Part shown: piece after piece, positions 20,501-27,814 of the stretch | Layout of the letters: each line of letters opens with the position of its first letter | How positions within the stretch are numbered: the first letter of the stretch is position 1 | NCBI GenBank assembly: GCA_023433505.1 | Contig: JAEZCO010000091.1 | Location: 193,254 to 257,253 of the forward strand | Length of the DNA stretch: 64,000 bases | Origin: Bacillota bacterium | GTDB lineage: Bacteria; Bacillota; Clostridia; Acetivibrionales; DTU013 | Reading direction: 5' to 3' | Made by a program: the position numbers and the translations under genes | Notes under the pieces: generated by a model | Database searches by the model: none | What the model saw: the letters and a program-made list of their open reading frames with translations, nothing else | Told to the model about the DNA's origin: nothing

Positions 20501-23348
20501 GCCTGGTGAAAATCACCCGGACAAGCGTCCGTGCTATGGCATCCGCCATCAGCCATGCCTGATAGGGAATAAAGGCAAAAAGTAAAACCGATTGATAGAC
20601 CGAAGCCTTTATGCCGGTAACAATGGTTGTATTCCGCTTCACTTTCAGCGACCTGACATTACCGGACAACAAGATGTTTAATATCCCGGTGAACAAAGGA
20701 GTAGCCGCAGCTATCAATGCAAGGCCGAACCATACCAGAAAGCATCCCGGCAAAACCCCGGCACCCAGCAGCAGCAAGAGAAATAAGGCCGGATTCACCA
20801 GGCTTCGTCTTAAGTTGTCGACGATTTTCCACCGGGATAGAGCGGAAAGCGGATTAGCCGTCATCCGGCCATTTCCGTCCCTGACTTTGGAAGTCAGCCA
20901 TGGCAGCAGCTGCCAGTCTCCTCTCACCCACCGGTGCAAACGCATGGAGAAAGAACTGTATTTGGCGGGATACCCGTCCACCAGCTCGATATCCGTTACC
21001 AGCCCCGCACGCAAATGACAGCCTTCAATGAGGTCATGGCTCAGAATGGTATTTTCCGGCAGTCTGGAATCCAGGACTTCCATGAAAACATCCGCATCAA
21101 ATATTCCTTTGCCTGTAAAAATTCCTTCTTTGAATATATCCTGATAAATGTCCGAAACGGCTGTGGTATAGGGATCGATGCCGCCTTCTCCGGCAAAGAT
21201 CCTGGTAAAGAAGGAATAATTCGCGCTGGATACGCCCACGCTTATTCTGGGCTGCAAAAGGCCATAGCCTTCGGTAACAATTCCTTTGTTTTTATCCACC
21301 ACGGCGCTGTTCAAAGGGTGTGCAAGGGTTCCCACCAGTTTTTTGGCAGCACCCATGGGCAGGCAGGTATCCGCATCCAGGGTGATAACATATTTTACCT
21401 GGGGCAGCTGGCTGCAGTCGCAGCTTACTACGGAAAAGCCGGATTCTCCAGTTCTTTTGATGAGCCTTATAAACTCGACAATGGCCCCTCTTTTTCTTTC
21501 CCAGCCTATCCATTTTTTTTGCTTTTCATTGAACTTCCTCTGCCGGTGCATATAATAGAAGATATCGCTGCCGCCCGAACAGTATTTTTCATTCAGTGCC
21601 TTGACGCCGGCCAGGGCTGTATTGACAATGTCATTGTCCCCTTGCTCCCCTTGCTGCGCAGAATCCCTGAAATCCCCCACTAACGCAAAAAAGAGATTAC
21701 TGTCCCTGTTTCCAAGATAGTACACTTCCAGTTGGTCCAGCAGGTCCCGCACCCTCTTTTCGCTCGTGAGCAGCGTAGGCATGATGACCATTGTAGCCAT
21801 TTTATCGGTGATTCCGTATTTCAAATCGAGCTTCGGAAGTCTCGACGGCTTGAAAACATGTCCAAGGATGCAATTGATCAACGTAACCGACAGTTCGCTG
21901 CAGGGAATCAATACGGCCAGGAAAGAGACTACAGACCATAGTAATGTGTGTCTGGCGCTGTTTGAACTGGCATAATAGGAGAAATAGGATGCCAGGAACA
22001 AGGTGAAAAGCGCTATAACGGATAAATAAAGAAGTACGGAATATTTTCCGGTAAAACCGGAAAACCGTTTCTTGCCCTGAAGCTGCTTTGAAAGCCTGTC
22101 GGCCAGTTCTTTCCTGCCTTTTCCGACAATATAGCAGCCCACATGCTTTACCGTAGCTGCCGCCGTACCTGTTTCCAAAGCATTGGCCGCGCATTCGACA
22201 GCCTTTCCCGCCACATTGATTTCCGAAGTATTGAATGCTCTTGCCAGCTTCTCTACTTCATGCCGGTAATAATCCCGGGATTCAAAGTCCATTTCCCTGT
22301 AGATCTCCGCAGGGTCCTGCCGTAAGATGAACTCCACCTGGCTTAAGGATTCGAACAAATCCGCCCAGTCCAGATCGGAGATCAGCTTCAGCCCGGTAAT
22401 GGTATTGCCGATGGAAACCTGCCTGGAGGCCTGCAGTTGATGGTCCAGGTTCGTCTCTATCTCCGTGGAGGAATTTTGTTCCTTCAGCATCCTGTCAAGA
22501 AGATAGGTTACGGCAGAAACGGATTTTCCATGCTTGCGCAGCTTCTGAAGCAGGTGTTCGATGAAGGAAGGCGTCAGGCACTGAGGCCCCGGCAGCTCTT
22601 CATTGATGATCCCGGCGGTATTGAGTTCGTTGAAATCCCGGCCGGCAAGAATATCCGCCAGTTTCTCCGCCCTGTGCCATTCCTTCTGCGACTTCAAAAT
22701 CGCTTCACATATGTATCGTGTATTCTCAATTAATGCAATCCGCAGCATGAGCGCCACGGCCCACAATTCCCCCATGGACAGCAGCGTCTGTGACTGGTAG
22801 GCGTTAATAAAGCCGGTAAGGGCTTTTTCATCGATTCTCCCGTCAGTGTGGGCAATCAGCTCCAACGCAATGGCGTACACCCTTGGATAACCCTTAAGAT
22901 AACCTTTTTTCAGCACAGGCAGTCTGGAGTAATGCCCCTTTGCCAGACTGCGGCGTATCAGCTTGGCCTGCTCCTCAATAATATAGAAATTGTCAAGAAG
23001 CCACTCAGCAGCCGGAGCCGTAGGAAAAAACGCTTTTACATCCTCATTCAGGGATTTAAAAACGTCGGAGATGAAGCTGAAATTGTCATTCATCCTTCGA
23101 ATTAGCCATTGAAGCCCTCTGGCCGTCTTGCCCACAGGATGGTTCCTTGCCAGTTCGACTGCATGCCTTTCAAGCTCCTCCGGTGCCAGAATCGTATCCT
23201 TGATTTCCACACACCTGTTTTTTCTGCTGGAGGCAAGGGCAGCCAGCAGTATGAAAACAAGTCCTCCCAAAACAACATATGTCACGATTATTAAAGTCAT
23301 AAAAAAAATATCACCAATCCAAGTTATTACTTTTTTCTTAAATAGCAT
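14583..23348 (-). CDS. Giant cyclic beta-1,2-glucan synthase-like enzyme (GT84 + GH94)
   Basis: 2921 aa, close to the roughly 2800-2900 aa of cyclic beta-1,2-glucan synthases (Cgs/NdvB). Order: N-terminal membrane helix (about 13-35); membrane-embedded GT84-type glucosyltransferase with LDADTC (Asp658 and Asp660) and an RWVRGDWQ motif near residue 806; further helices; a central domain matching the position of the GH189 cyclising domain described for clostridial homologues; and C-terminal GH94 phosphorylase-like domains with GDWNDGMN (Asp2605, the expected general acid) and GRGGWSWYTGAAGW. Family knowledge: UDP-glucose is polymerised, chain length is trimmed by the GH94 part and the chain is cyclised. 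ATG 23348 sits directly after GGGA; ATG 23300 with GGTGAT 9 nt upstream is an alternative start. The gene lies 104 bp after the patatin-like gene on the same strand. Confidence 0.88.
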   Translation of the reverse strand: MLFKKKVITWIGDIFFMTLIIVTYVVLGGLVFILLAALASSRKNRCVEIKDTILAPEELERHAVELARNHPVGKTARGLQWLIRRMNDNFSFISDVFKSLNEDVKAFFPTAPAAEWLLDNFYIIEEQAKLIRRSLAKGHYSRLPVLKKGYLKGYPRVYAIALELIAHTDGRIDEKALTGFINAYQSQTLLSMGELWAVALMLRIALIENTRYICEAILKSQKEWHRAEKLADILAGRDFNELNTAGIINEELPGPQCLTPSFIEHLLQKLRKHGKSVSAVTYLLDRMLKEQNSSTEIETNLDHQLQASRQVSIGNTITGLKLISDLDWADLFESLSQVEFILRQDPAEIYREMDFESRDYYRHEVEKLARAFNTSEINVAGKAVECAANALETGTAAATVKHVGCYIVGKGRKELADRLSKQLQGKKRFSGFTGKYSVLLYLSVIALFTLFLASYFSYYASSNSARHTLLWSVVSFLAVLIPCSELSVTLINCILGHVFKPSRLPKLDLKYGITDKMATMVIMPTLLTSEKRVRDLLDQLEVYYLGNRDSNLFFALVGDFRDSAQQGEQGDNDIVNTALAGVKALNEKYCSGGSDIFYYMHRQRKFNEKQKKWIGWERKRGAIVEFIRLIKRTGESGFSVVSCDCSQLPQVKYVITLDADTCLPMGAAKKLVGTLAHPLNSAVVDKNKGIVTEGYGLLQPRISVGVSSANYSFFTRIFAGEGGIDPYTTAVSDIYQDIFKEGIFTGKGIFDADVFMEVLDSRLPENTILSHDLIEGCHLRAGLVTDIELVDGYPAKYSSFSMRLHRWVRGDWQLLPWLTSKVRDGNGRMTANPLSALSRWKIVDNLRRSLVNPALFLLLLLGAGVLPGCFLVWFGLALIAAATPLFTGILNILLSGNVRSLKVKRNTTIVTGIKASVYQSVLLFAFIPYQAWLMADAIARTLVRVIFTRRKMLEWITAADMENILKNDVRSSVKRMWMCIAGALAVIALPLLTHYPEALALAIPAAALWAASPAIAWMISKPTVRKKDTLSLEEMAKLRRLARKTWRYFEDFAVREDNYLPPDNYQEEPPKGAAHRTSPTNIGLLLISVLSAYDMGYISLFEACAGLDNIITTIDKMEKWKGHLYNWYNTITLETMKPLYVSTVDSGNLLGYLIVLREALKEYIHKPVPDVGTAQGLMDTLRLLNEERNQQVMDTAGLQRFIDNGNMDLAGWSSIISGYLKELDGNGKRGSLSGTYWGRKASAAIDSFGKEMQALYPAVVFPEEFSALEGLAGEAMDKLKKPNGLSGLSGIYANTLSRLEAIKTGKKEGSGENFDKALELLREAHLKVESLTAHIMALTERINSLIDNMKFAPLFDQKRQLFSIGYNVEDGHLSKSYYDLLASEARQASYIAIARGEADSKHWFRLGRKLASSDGAKGLISWTGTMFEYLMPLLIIRNFENTLFDETYGFVIRTQKRYGKHRKIPWGISESGYNAFDINLNYQYKAFGVPELGLKRGLGNDMVVSPYSCVLAVALDPAGAAKNVAELDKIGMDGDYGLYEAVDFTPSRLERNVHSSIVKSFMAHHQGMSIAALNNYFNRNILQKRFHSDPVIKSAELLLQEKSPEGGLFAKEYRDECTFTEKRTEAGEGEAVRTFGIPDSILPHMHILSNGSYSVSITDGGSSCSKNEGMAVTRWSGDVSAEMGGMYIYIQNVNSNNTWTAAFEPYNDIPEKYKVVFSPDKAEFHRKDGNIETYTEITVSPEDNAEVRRVSLTNHSGHARVIEVTSYFEAVLSSPEDDAAHPAFSKLFIRTEYVRERSCLLASRRHRTEGRKPVWLMHTMAVEGNTVGDIQYETDRMKFIGRNRSLARPAAMEPDQPMSNSEGSVLDPVMSLRRRIRIEPGQTARVAYTVAVAETRKFALELAEKYQDIKASERVFELSWTRSQVESRYLGLKSEDVELFLELVPFLLVHNPLRAEIGGAIERNSKAQPDLWPFGISGDLPILLACITGREDMDIVFWVLKAHEYWRMKGLEIDLIILIENEGGYSQPILDMVRDAAAATHARELMDRKGGVFIKSASVMEADQVNLFFTAARFVVRGSINALKEQISKAWKTSYISLTGKSAEQDRGTLTQSPSAVPDVGKLDFYNGIGGFSADGREYIIKLQKNYTTPTPWTNVIANPGFGFLVTESGGGYTWSGNSRENKLTAWSNDPVTDRLSEALYIKDNMDGSFWSITPKPVREDGAYIVRHGFGYSVFRHDSHGIEQSMTLFAAGSDHVKLTLVSFRNVSGAAREITLSYYVRPVLGVNGSSTWPYIVTGLKEDPGILLMENKYTGDSEDKIAFVCASENQCSYTGDRYEFLGINGSMEQPAAMYSESFSGRVGAGLDPCAAVKTVIRLEAGEERQVVFLFGQAGSPEEAEFIAGKYRAPHLAGEELERVRRIWAEKLGVMQVDTPDKSMNVILNGWLLYQVISCRLWARSAFYQAGGAFGFRDQLQDCMAVLNIWPELSRKQILLHASRQFIEGDVQHWWHNEEGKGIRTKYSDDLLWLPYVTAEYVDHTGDWDILHTEIPFIESERLAENEDERYDIPWISRESGTLYEHCIRSIDLSLRFGVHGIPLMGSGDWNDGMNTVGNKGRGESVWLGWFLYRVLQKFIPVCTGWNDKKRAERYTETASKIVQSIENEAWDGSWYRRAYFDDGTPLGSVQNSECRIDSISQSWAAISGAAKPERVKEAMEALEKYLIDREEGVIKLLTPPFDNGNLKPGYIKGYVPGVRENGGQYTHAATWTVMGFAELGAGEKAWELFHMINPVNHARTEIEYARYKVEPYVVSADVYAVSPHAGRGGWSWYTGAAGWFYTVGVENILGIRKHGDRMNFDPCIPESWSGYQVHYRFCNTTYNITIENPQGVSKGVLEVTADGNECPGNTLSLIDDGREHNVVVVMG

Positions 23349-23451
23349 TCCCTGAATAGGCGATATTCATAATATGTTCCAAATAATCCCTGAAATTATT
23401 TTAAAGCACTGAGAATATTACTTCCCGTATACGTTATATTTTCACCGTTCC

Positions 23452-24633
23452 CTAGCAAAACAATACATTGGCAATAACCCCAATAATCCGTTCCTTCACA
23501 AAGCGGGCAATCAAATCCCTTCCTCTTAAAAATCCCGGGATATCTTTGATGATATCATCCTCGTGATAATTATATTTTTTGATGATTTCCGAATAAAACT
23601 CACCGATGGTATAAATCTTGAACCTTTCCACCTGACATTCCCCGGCGATTTTCTCCAGAAGACCTACGGCAATATCCTCATAGGGCGCATCGGCAGGAAG
23701 CCCTAACAAGTCGGCCACCTTTGGCACCAGATATTCAAAAAGCAGCCTCTTGCCCGGAGTACTTTCCACGCCGAACAGCCCGGCAAGCTTTTCAAGCTTT
23801 TCACGGCTCAAGCCTGCAAGATAGGTGATAAAAAAGCTGTCGTCGTTGGTGGGCTTTATGTAGTATTTTTCGCCTTTGAGCCTGTGAAAAAACTTCAAGG
23901 CGTCATAGTACCCCATTTCAAGATTTTTTCTGGCCCTGTCGGAGTTAAAATCCAGAATCGGCCCCAGATGCTCGGAAGGGGTAATATTGATCACATTCTT
24001 GTTGTCCGTGTCCATATGCCTCCGGATCCCGAAGCCGTATGTCCTGACGACGATGATATCCCTGCAGCCCTTTCTGCAGACCAGATTCACAGGAAGGTTA
24101 TTGTAAAAGGCGCCGTCAATGAACATCCTGCCGTCGATGACCGTCGGCTTGAAGGCCGGAAAACTGGCACTGGCGATAATGTAATCGGCAAGCTTTCCCT
24201 CGGGAATTTCATCCTTAAAGATCTCCACGGCTTTTCTTTCCGTGAGGTCAACGGTTACCATCCCAAAGTCAATAGGGGATTTCCTGATCCTGTCTTCATC
24301 GATAACACTTTTCACCAGCTTTACCAGAGGACCGGTATCAAGTCCCCTTTCGGAAATGATTTTCCGGAGCTTTGATATCACTACATTCAGGCTGCTGCCC
24401 CGAAATCCTTCAAGCTCGTCTGTGGTAAGGTTTATAACATTCGCGGGATTCATATCATACCAGAGCTGGTAAGCCTTCTCGATATCATCCTGCACCACCA
24501 TGGCGCCATTTAAGGCTCCTACGGAAGTGCCGGCAACTGCCGATATCTCTACCCCAAGCTCCTTCAAAGCCTTGCAGACGCCTATCTGAAACGAGCCCTT
24601 TCCTCCTCCGCCTTCCAAAACCAATCCGTACAT
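23452..24633 (-). CDS. Patatin-like phospholipase/acyl hydrolase
   Basis: 393 aa. The start at 24633 (MYGLVLEGGGGKGSFQIG) is fixed by a GGAGG site 4 nt upstream; a longer reading to 24684 has no such site. The patatin hallmarks are complete: glycine-rich oxyanion loop GGGGKG, nucleophile Ser37 in GTSVG and catalytic Asp173 in DGAFYNN, giving the Ser-Asp dyad. About 120 extra C-terminal residues follow the core. No signal peptide, so it acts in the cytoplasm or on the inner membrane face, probably on acyl lipids. It is followed on the same strand by the cyclic glucan synthase-like gene; whether lipid hydrolysis and glucan synthesis are linked is unknown. Confidence 0.9.
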   Translation of the reverse strand: MYGLVLEGGGGKGSFQIGVCKALKELGVEISAVAGTSVGALNGAMVVQDDIEKAYQLWYDMNPANVINLTTDELEGFRGSSLNVVISKLRKIISERGLDTGPLVKLVKSVIDEDRIRKSPIDFGMVTVDLTERKAVEIFKDEIPEGKLADYIIASASFPAFKPTVIDGRMFIDGAFYNNLPVNLVCRKGCRDIIVVRTYGFGIRRHMDTDNKNVINITPSEHLGPILDFNSDRARKNLEMGYYDALKFFHRLKGEKYYIKPTNDDSFFITYLAGLSREKLEKLAGLFGVESTPGKRLLFEYLVPKVADLLGLPADAPYEDIAVGLLEKIAGECQVERFKIYTIGEFYSEIIKKYNYHEDDIIKDIPGFLRGRDLIARFVKERIIGVIANVLFC

Positions 24634-24674
24634 GCTTCCTCCAGTTTTCTCTACCGTTCTTTTTATATAGTATG

Positions 24675-24703
24675 ATTTTAGCATACCTATTGCTGCTGCT
24701 CAA
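24675..24703 (-). promoter_or_regulatory. Candidate promoter of the patatin-like gene
   Basis: Minus strand: TTGAGC (24703-24698), 17-bp spacer, TAAAAT (24680-24675), about 40 bp before the ATG at 24633. Confidence 0.5.
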
Positions 24704-24850
24704 GGGTCATAGACTCCTTTGTGGGCCGCAGCCGCCGGCACAATCGGACAAAAGGCAGAAAGAAAAAAATACCCGATCTGAGAATTCCACCCTGTCTACC
24801 CATAAATTTAGCATGGAACCGGGGGGGCCCCTCTGTTATACTTTTAGAAA

Positions 24851-24965
24851 AGCCGAATCTCCACAAGGAGTACGGGGGATGCAATTCATGGGGTGAATCG
24901 GAGAAGGAGAATTTGCTTTTCCGTAGGGTTCCTCGACCCAAACCCGTCAACTAACCTCGAAGGCT
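24851..24965 (+). promoter_or_regulatory. c-di-AMP riboswitch (ydaO/yuaA class)
   Basis: The segment carries the conserved blocks of the ydaO/yuaA aptamer: GGGGGATGCAA, GGGGTGAATC, GTAGGG and the near-invariant 3' block ACCCGTCAACTAACCTCG. AGCC at 24851-24854 pairs with GGCT at 24962-24965 to close P1. A -10-like TATACT at 24837-24842 would start transcription almost exactly at the aptamer. Known members bind cyclic di-AMP and control cell-wall and potassium genes; this one precedes a LysM-SleB hydrolase, a classical target. P1 ends 3 nt before the GGAGG ribosome binding site (24969-24973), leaving no room for an intrinsic terminator, so control is probably at translation initiation. Confidence 0.9.
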
Positions 24966-24981
24966 GAAGGAGGATAATAGA

Positions 24982-25740
24982 ATGACAAAGCTTAGAAAAG
25001 CTTCAGTTTTGCTATGCGGCGTTTTGCTGTCCGCCGTGATTTTGACCAGCAATGTTTTTGCAGCCGCCGGTTACAAGGTGGTTGCAAACGACTCGCTCTA
25101 CAATATCGGAACACTGTTTAACACCAGCGTTTCAACAATCAAGAGCGACAACGGCCTGACTTCGGATGAAATCCGGCCGGGCCAGGTGTTGAGCATCAGA
25201 GCTCTTACTTACACCGTTAAAGCCGGCGAAACGCTTTATATCGTTTCACAGAAAAACGGAGTCCCGCTTTACTCCCTGCGAAAAGCAAACAACAAATGGG
25301 ACGATCTCCTGTATCCGGGCCAGAAGCTCCTGCTTCCCGGGAAGGTTACGGCAGCTCCCAAAGCAGTGATCTCATACACCCAAAGTGATGTGGACCTGCT
25401 GGCAAGGCTCATCACCGCCGAAGCTGAAAATCAGCCTTATGACGCCAAGGTGGCCGTAGGAGCGGTGGTAATAAACAGGGTGCAGAGCAAGGAATTTCCC
25501 GATAGCATCAAATCCGTCATATATCAGGTTATCAACGGCTATTACCAGTTTACTCCCGTTGAAAACGGATATATCAACAAACCGGCTTCCGCCGACGCAG
25601 TCAACGCTGCTTATGCAGCCTTGGGCGGCAGTGACCCCAGTAAGGATGCACTTTTCTATTTTGACGACAGCGCCACCAACAAATGGCTTTGGTCAAAACC
25701 GATCCATGCATATATCGGGAAAATGGTATTTGTAGAATAA
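24982..25740 (+). CDS. LysM-SleB-type cell wall hydrolase
   Basis: 252 aa. A signal peptide (about residues 1-28, ending VFAAA) is followed by two LysM peptidoglycan-binding repeats (about 30-73 and 75-118; GYKVVANDSLYNIG and YTVKAGETLYIVS) and a C-terminal hydrolase_2/SleB domain (about 130-252) with the catalytic-type segment LITAEAENQPYDAKVAVGAV. The family comprises lytic enzymes active on spore cortex or vegetative peptidoglycan. GGAGG lies 8 nt before the ATG. The gene is monocistronic: a c-di-AMP riboswitch lies upstream and a strong terminator downstream. Its expression is thus tied to the nucleotide second messenger for wall and osmotic balance or germination. Confidence 0.92.
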   Translation: MTKLRKASVLLCGVLLSAVILTSNVFAAAGYKVVANDSLYNIGTLFNTSVSTIKSDNGLTSDEIRPGQVLSIRALTYTVKAGETLYIVSQKNGVPLYSLRKANNKWDDLLYPGQKLLLPGKVTAAPKAVISYTQSDVDLLARLITAEAENQPYDAKVAVGAVVINRVQSKEFPDSIKSVIYQVINGYYQFTPVENGYINKPASADAVNAAYAALGGSDPSKDALFYFDDSATNKWLWSKPIHAYIGKMVFVE

Positions 25741-25807
25741 AAAACGGAGCCGCAAAGGCATGGTTTAATAGGGAAACTTGTTGAACCTTACCGCAAGCCG
25801 GTACGGA

Positions 25808-25864
25808 AAATCAAAAGAGAGGCGTTGCCCGCAAGTTCAAGGGACAGCGCCTCTCTTTTGATTT
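25808..25864. terminator. Bidirectional-type terminator after the SleB gene
   Basis: A perfect 17-bp stem (25808-25824 with 25848-25864) ends in TTTTGATTT followed by an AT-rich tail; the A-rich 5' foot would give a T-rich end on the other strand. It separates convergent genes in the 357-bp gap 25741-26097. Confidence 0.75.
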
Positions 25865-25877
25865 ATAATTATTTGTC

Positions 25878-25979
25878 TTAGATGCTCTTATCATCATCTT
25901 TTACCCTCTGGATGAAGGGTGTCTCAAGTCTGATCCCCTCCGGCACAATCCGTTTACTGCCGAATTGCGGCCACGTCAT
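25878..25979 (-). CDS. Possible 33-aa small protein
   Basis: A short frame (MTWPQFGSKRIVPEGIRL, then about 15 residues ending in DDDKSI and TAA) starts at an ATG with AAGGG 8 nt upstream. The frame stays open 14 codons further 5' with coding-like composition, so it may be the tail of a decayed gene rather than a true small protein. No family recognised. The rest of the gap up to 26097 shows nothing else. Confidence 0.3.
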   Translation of the reverse strand: MTWPQFGSKRIVPEGIRLETPFIQRVKDDDKSI

Positions 25980-26097
25980 GACCAATTCCCTTGAATATAT
26001 CCACCCGTTTCTTATGGAGTCTTACCTGAAATAGTAAAAAGCATAAGCCTCTTTTCTTTTGATCTAATGGTCTAAGCGGACAGATGTCTGTTTCCTT

Positions 26098-26655
26098 CTA
26101 ACTTACCTGGCTCAGCACCTCTCTGCGGTAATCGGACAGCCCGGAAAGCAGTCCCTCATAGACCCTCCGCAGCCCCGGAATTTCATGAAAATCGTCGGAG
26201 GTCACCAGGGACAGATCCTTCTGGAAGCTGTGAATCCCGCATTCATCCAACATGGTTGCCACAAATTGCGTGCAAAAGAATCTGTTCTTCCTTTTTAAGG
26301 GGATATTGAATACAACCCCCAGCAGTCCGATCAAATTGTATTTATAAAGGTGCTGATTCTTTTTGAAGCCCTCGATGCAGATTTTCAACTGATCAAATTG
26401 CCTGTCCTCAATTTCCAGCCTGTAAATCAAACAGGACGTGTCCCTGAAAACCTTGTATACTCCTTTATCGGCGCGCTCCACCACAAATCCTCCGATAAGC
26501 GGAAACCAGATTATTTTCCGCCCGAAGCTGTAAAACTCCTCAATATCATCATCAAGACCGAGCGATACATGATTATATCTTGCTCCGGTGATAAGACCGA
26601 GAAATTTTGAAAACAGAGTTCCTGTAGCAGTTAACACCAGATATATCCTTTCCAC
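26098..26655 (-). CDS. Permuted NlpC/P60-like cysteine hydrolase (YiiX/YaeF type)
   Basis: 185 aa from a GTG at 26655 with GGGGG 5 nt upstream; the longer reading to 26715 has no ribosome binding site. The order of catalytic residues, His29 in YNHVSLGL before Cys128 in FFCTQFVA, is the circularly permuted arrangement of the YaeF/YiiX branch of the NlpC/P60 superfamily, whose members are amidases, thioesterases or acyltransferases at the membrane or wall. No cleavable signal peptide is obvious. It follows the butyrate kinase gene by about 80 bp on the same strand. Substrate unknown. Confidence 0.75.
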   Translation of the reverse strand: MERIYLVLTATGTLFSKFLGLITGARYNHVSLGLDDDIEEFYSFGRKIIWFPLIGGFVVERADKGVYKVFRDTSCLIYRLEIEDRQFDQLKICIEGFKKNQHLYKYNLIGLLGVVFNIPLKRKNRFFCTQFVATMLDECGIHSFQKDLSLVTSDDFHEIPGLRRVYEGLLSGLSDYRREVLSQVS

Positions 26656-26733
26656 TAGTACCCCCTGATAAATATGTTTGTAGTTAATTATAAGGATGTA
26701 TGCCGTTTCAGTCAATGACGGATTTCCATAAAC

Positions 26734-27807
26734 CTATTCCGGAATGTATTCCAATTCCGCTTCGGCACCGTCAAAAACCCGCTGCACGCCCTCCGCCATG
26801 GCAAGCATTTCATCCTCGCCCGGGAATACCAGAACCCGGGCAATAAATTTGACCTTTTCGGTGATGCTGTCTGTGATCATACTGCTGCGCGCAAGACCTC
26901 CGGTCAGTATGACGGCATCGACCTGCCCGCTCAAAACCGTACTGTAGGCCCCGATCTCCTTGGCTATCTGATATGACATGGCCTCCAGGACACCGGCAGC
27001 CTCTTTGTCTCCGGCCACTGCCATACGTTCTGCTTCAAGGCAGTCAGCCGTCCCAAAATAGCTTACCAGTCCCCCTTTGCCAACCAATTGCTTTTTCACT
27101 TCGTCAAAGGTATACCCCCTTTTGAAGCAAAGCTCCGCAAGCTGCAGCACCGGGAGGCTTCCGCTCCTTTCAGGTGAAAAGGCGCCTTCCTCCAGGCCGT
27201 TGTTAACGTCCACAACCAATCCCTTCCGATGGGCCGCTACCGATATTCCCCCACCCATATGCGCGATGACAAGGTTTACAGCTTCATACTTTTTTCCCAG
27301 TTGGGCGGCTGCTTTTATTGCGGCCGACTTATGGTTGAGGGCATGAAACACACTTTTTCTTGCAATGGAGCTAAGTCCGGAATACCTTGCCACAGGCCAC
27401 ATTTCGTCTACTACCACCGGGTTTACGATATAGGCGGGAATATTTGCAGGCGCGGCCAGGTCATACGCCAGGATTGCTCCCAGATTGCTGGCATGTTCCC
27501 CGTATTTCCCGGCCTTCAGATCCTCCAGCATGGCTTGGTTCACTTTATATGTACCGCCTTTTAAAGGCTTGAGAAGCCCTCCTCTGCCTGCAATGGCGCT
27601 GAGCTTCTCAGGGCTGATTCCCATATTGCTGATATAGTCGGCTATTGCCTGCCTTCTTAGGCTATATTGTCCCATGACCGGGCCGCTTGCCGACAGCTTC
27701 TGCGTATTATGCTGCAAAGATTTTGAAGAAACACAGCTAAGATTTTCAAAATACGCGATTTTGGTGGAAGTAGAGCCCGGATTGATGGCTAAAATTTTTG
27801 ATATCAT
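26734..27807 (-). CDS. buk: Butyrate kinase
   Basis: 357 aa from the ATG at 27807 (MISKILAINPGSTSTKIAYF), with GGTGAT 6 nt upstream; ATG 27813 is an alternative and the longer reading to 27852 would lie inside ptb. It belongs to the ASKHA acetate/butyrate kinase family: phosphate-binding NPGSTSTK at the N-terminus, HMGGGISV and VILTGGLARSS. It makes butyrate and ATP from butyryl phosphate. The gene follows ptb by a few bases, so the two are co-translated in the classic ptb-buk fermentation or acyl-acid pair. Related activities (branched-chain acids) cannot be excluded. Confidence 0.93.
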   Translation of the reverse strand: MISKILAINPGSTSTKIAYFENLSCVSSKSLQHNTQKLSASGPVMGQYSLRRQAIADYISNMGISPEKLSAIAGRGGLLKPLKGGTYKVNQAMLEDLKAGKYGEHASNLGAILAYDLAAPANIPAYIVNPVVVDEMWPVARYSGLSSIARKSVFHALNHKSAAIKAAAQLGKKYEAVNLVIAHMGGGISVAAHRKGLVVDVNNGLEEGAFSPERSGSLPVLQLAELCFKRGYTFDEVKKQLVGKGGLVSYFGTADCLEAERMAVAGDKEAAGVLEAMSYQIAKEIGAYSTVLSGQVDAVILTGGLARSSMITDSITEKVKFIARVLVFPGEDEMLAMAEGVQRVFDGAEAELEYIPE

Positions 27808-27814
27808 TTCCATA

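Noticed and set aside
24672..24954. Short frames on both strands over the c-di-AMP leader
   Set aside because: The conserved riboswitch blocks explain this sequence better than coding.
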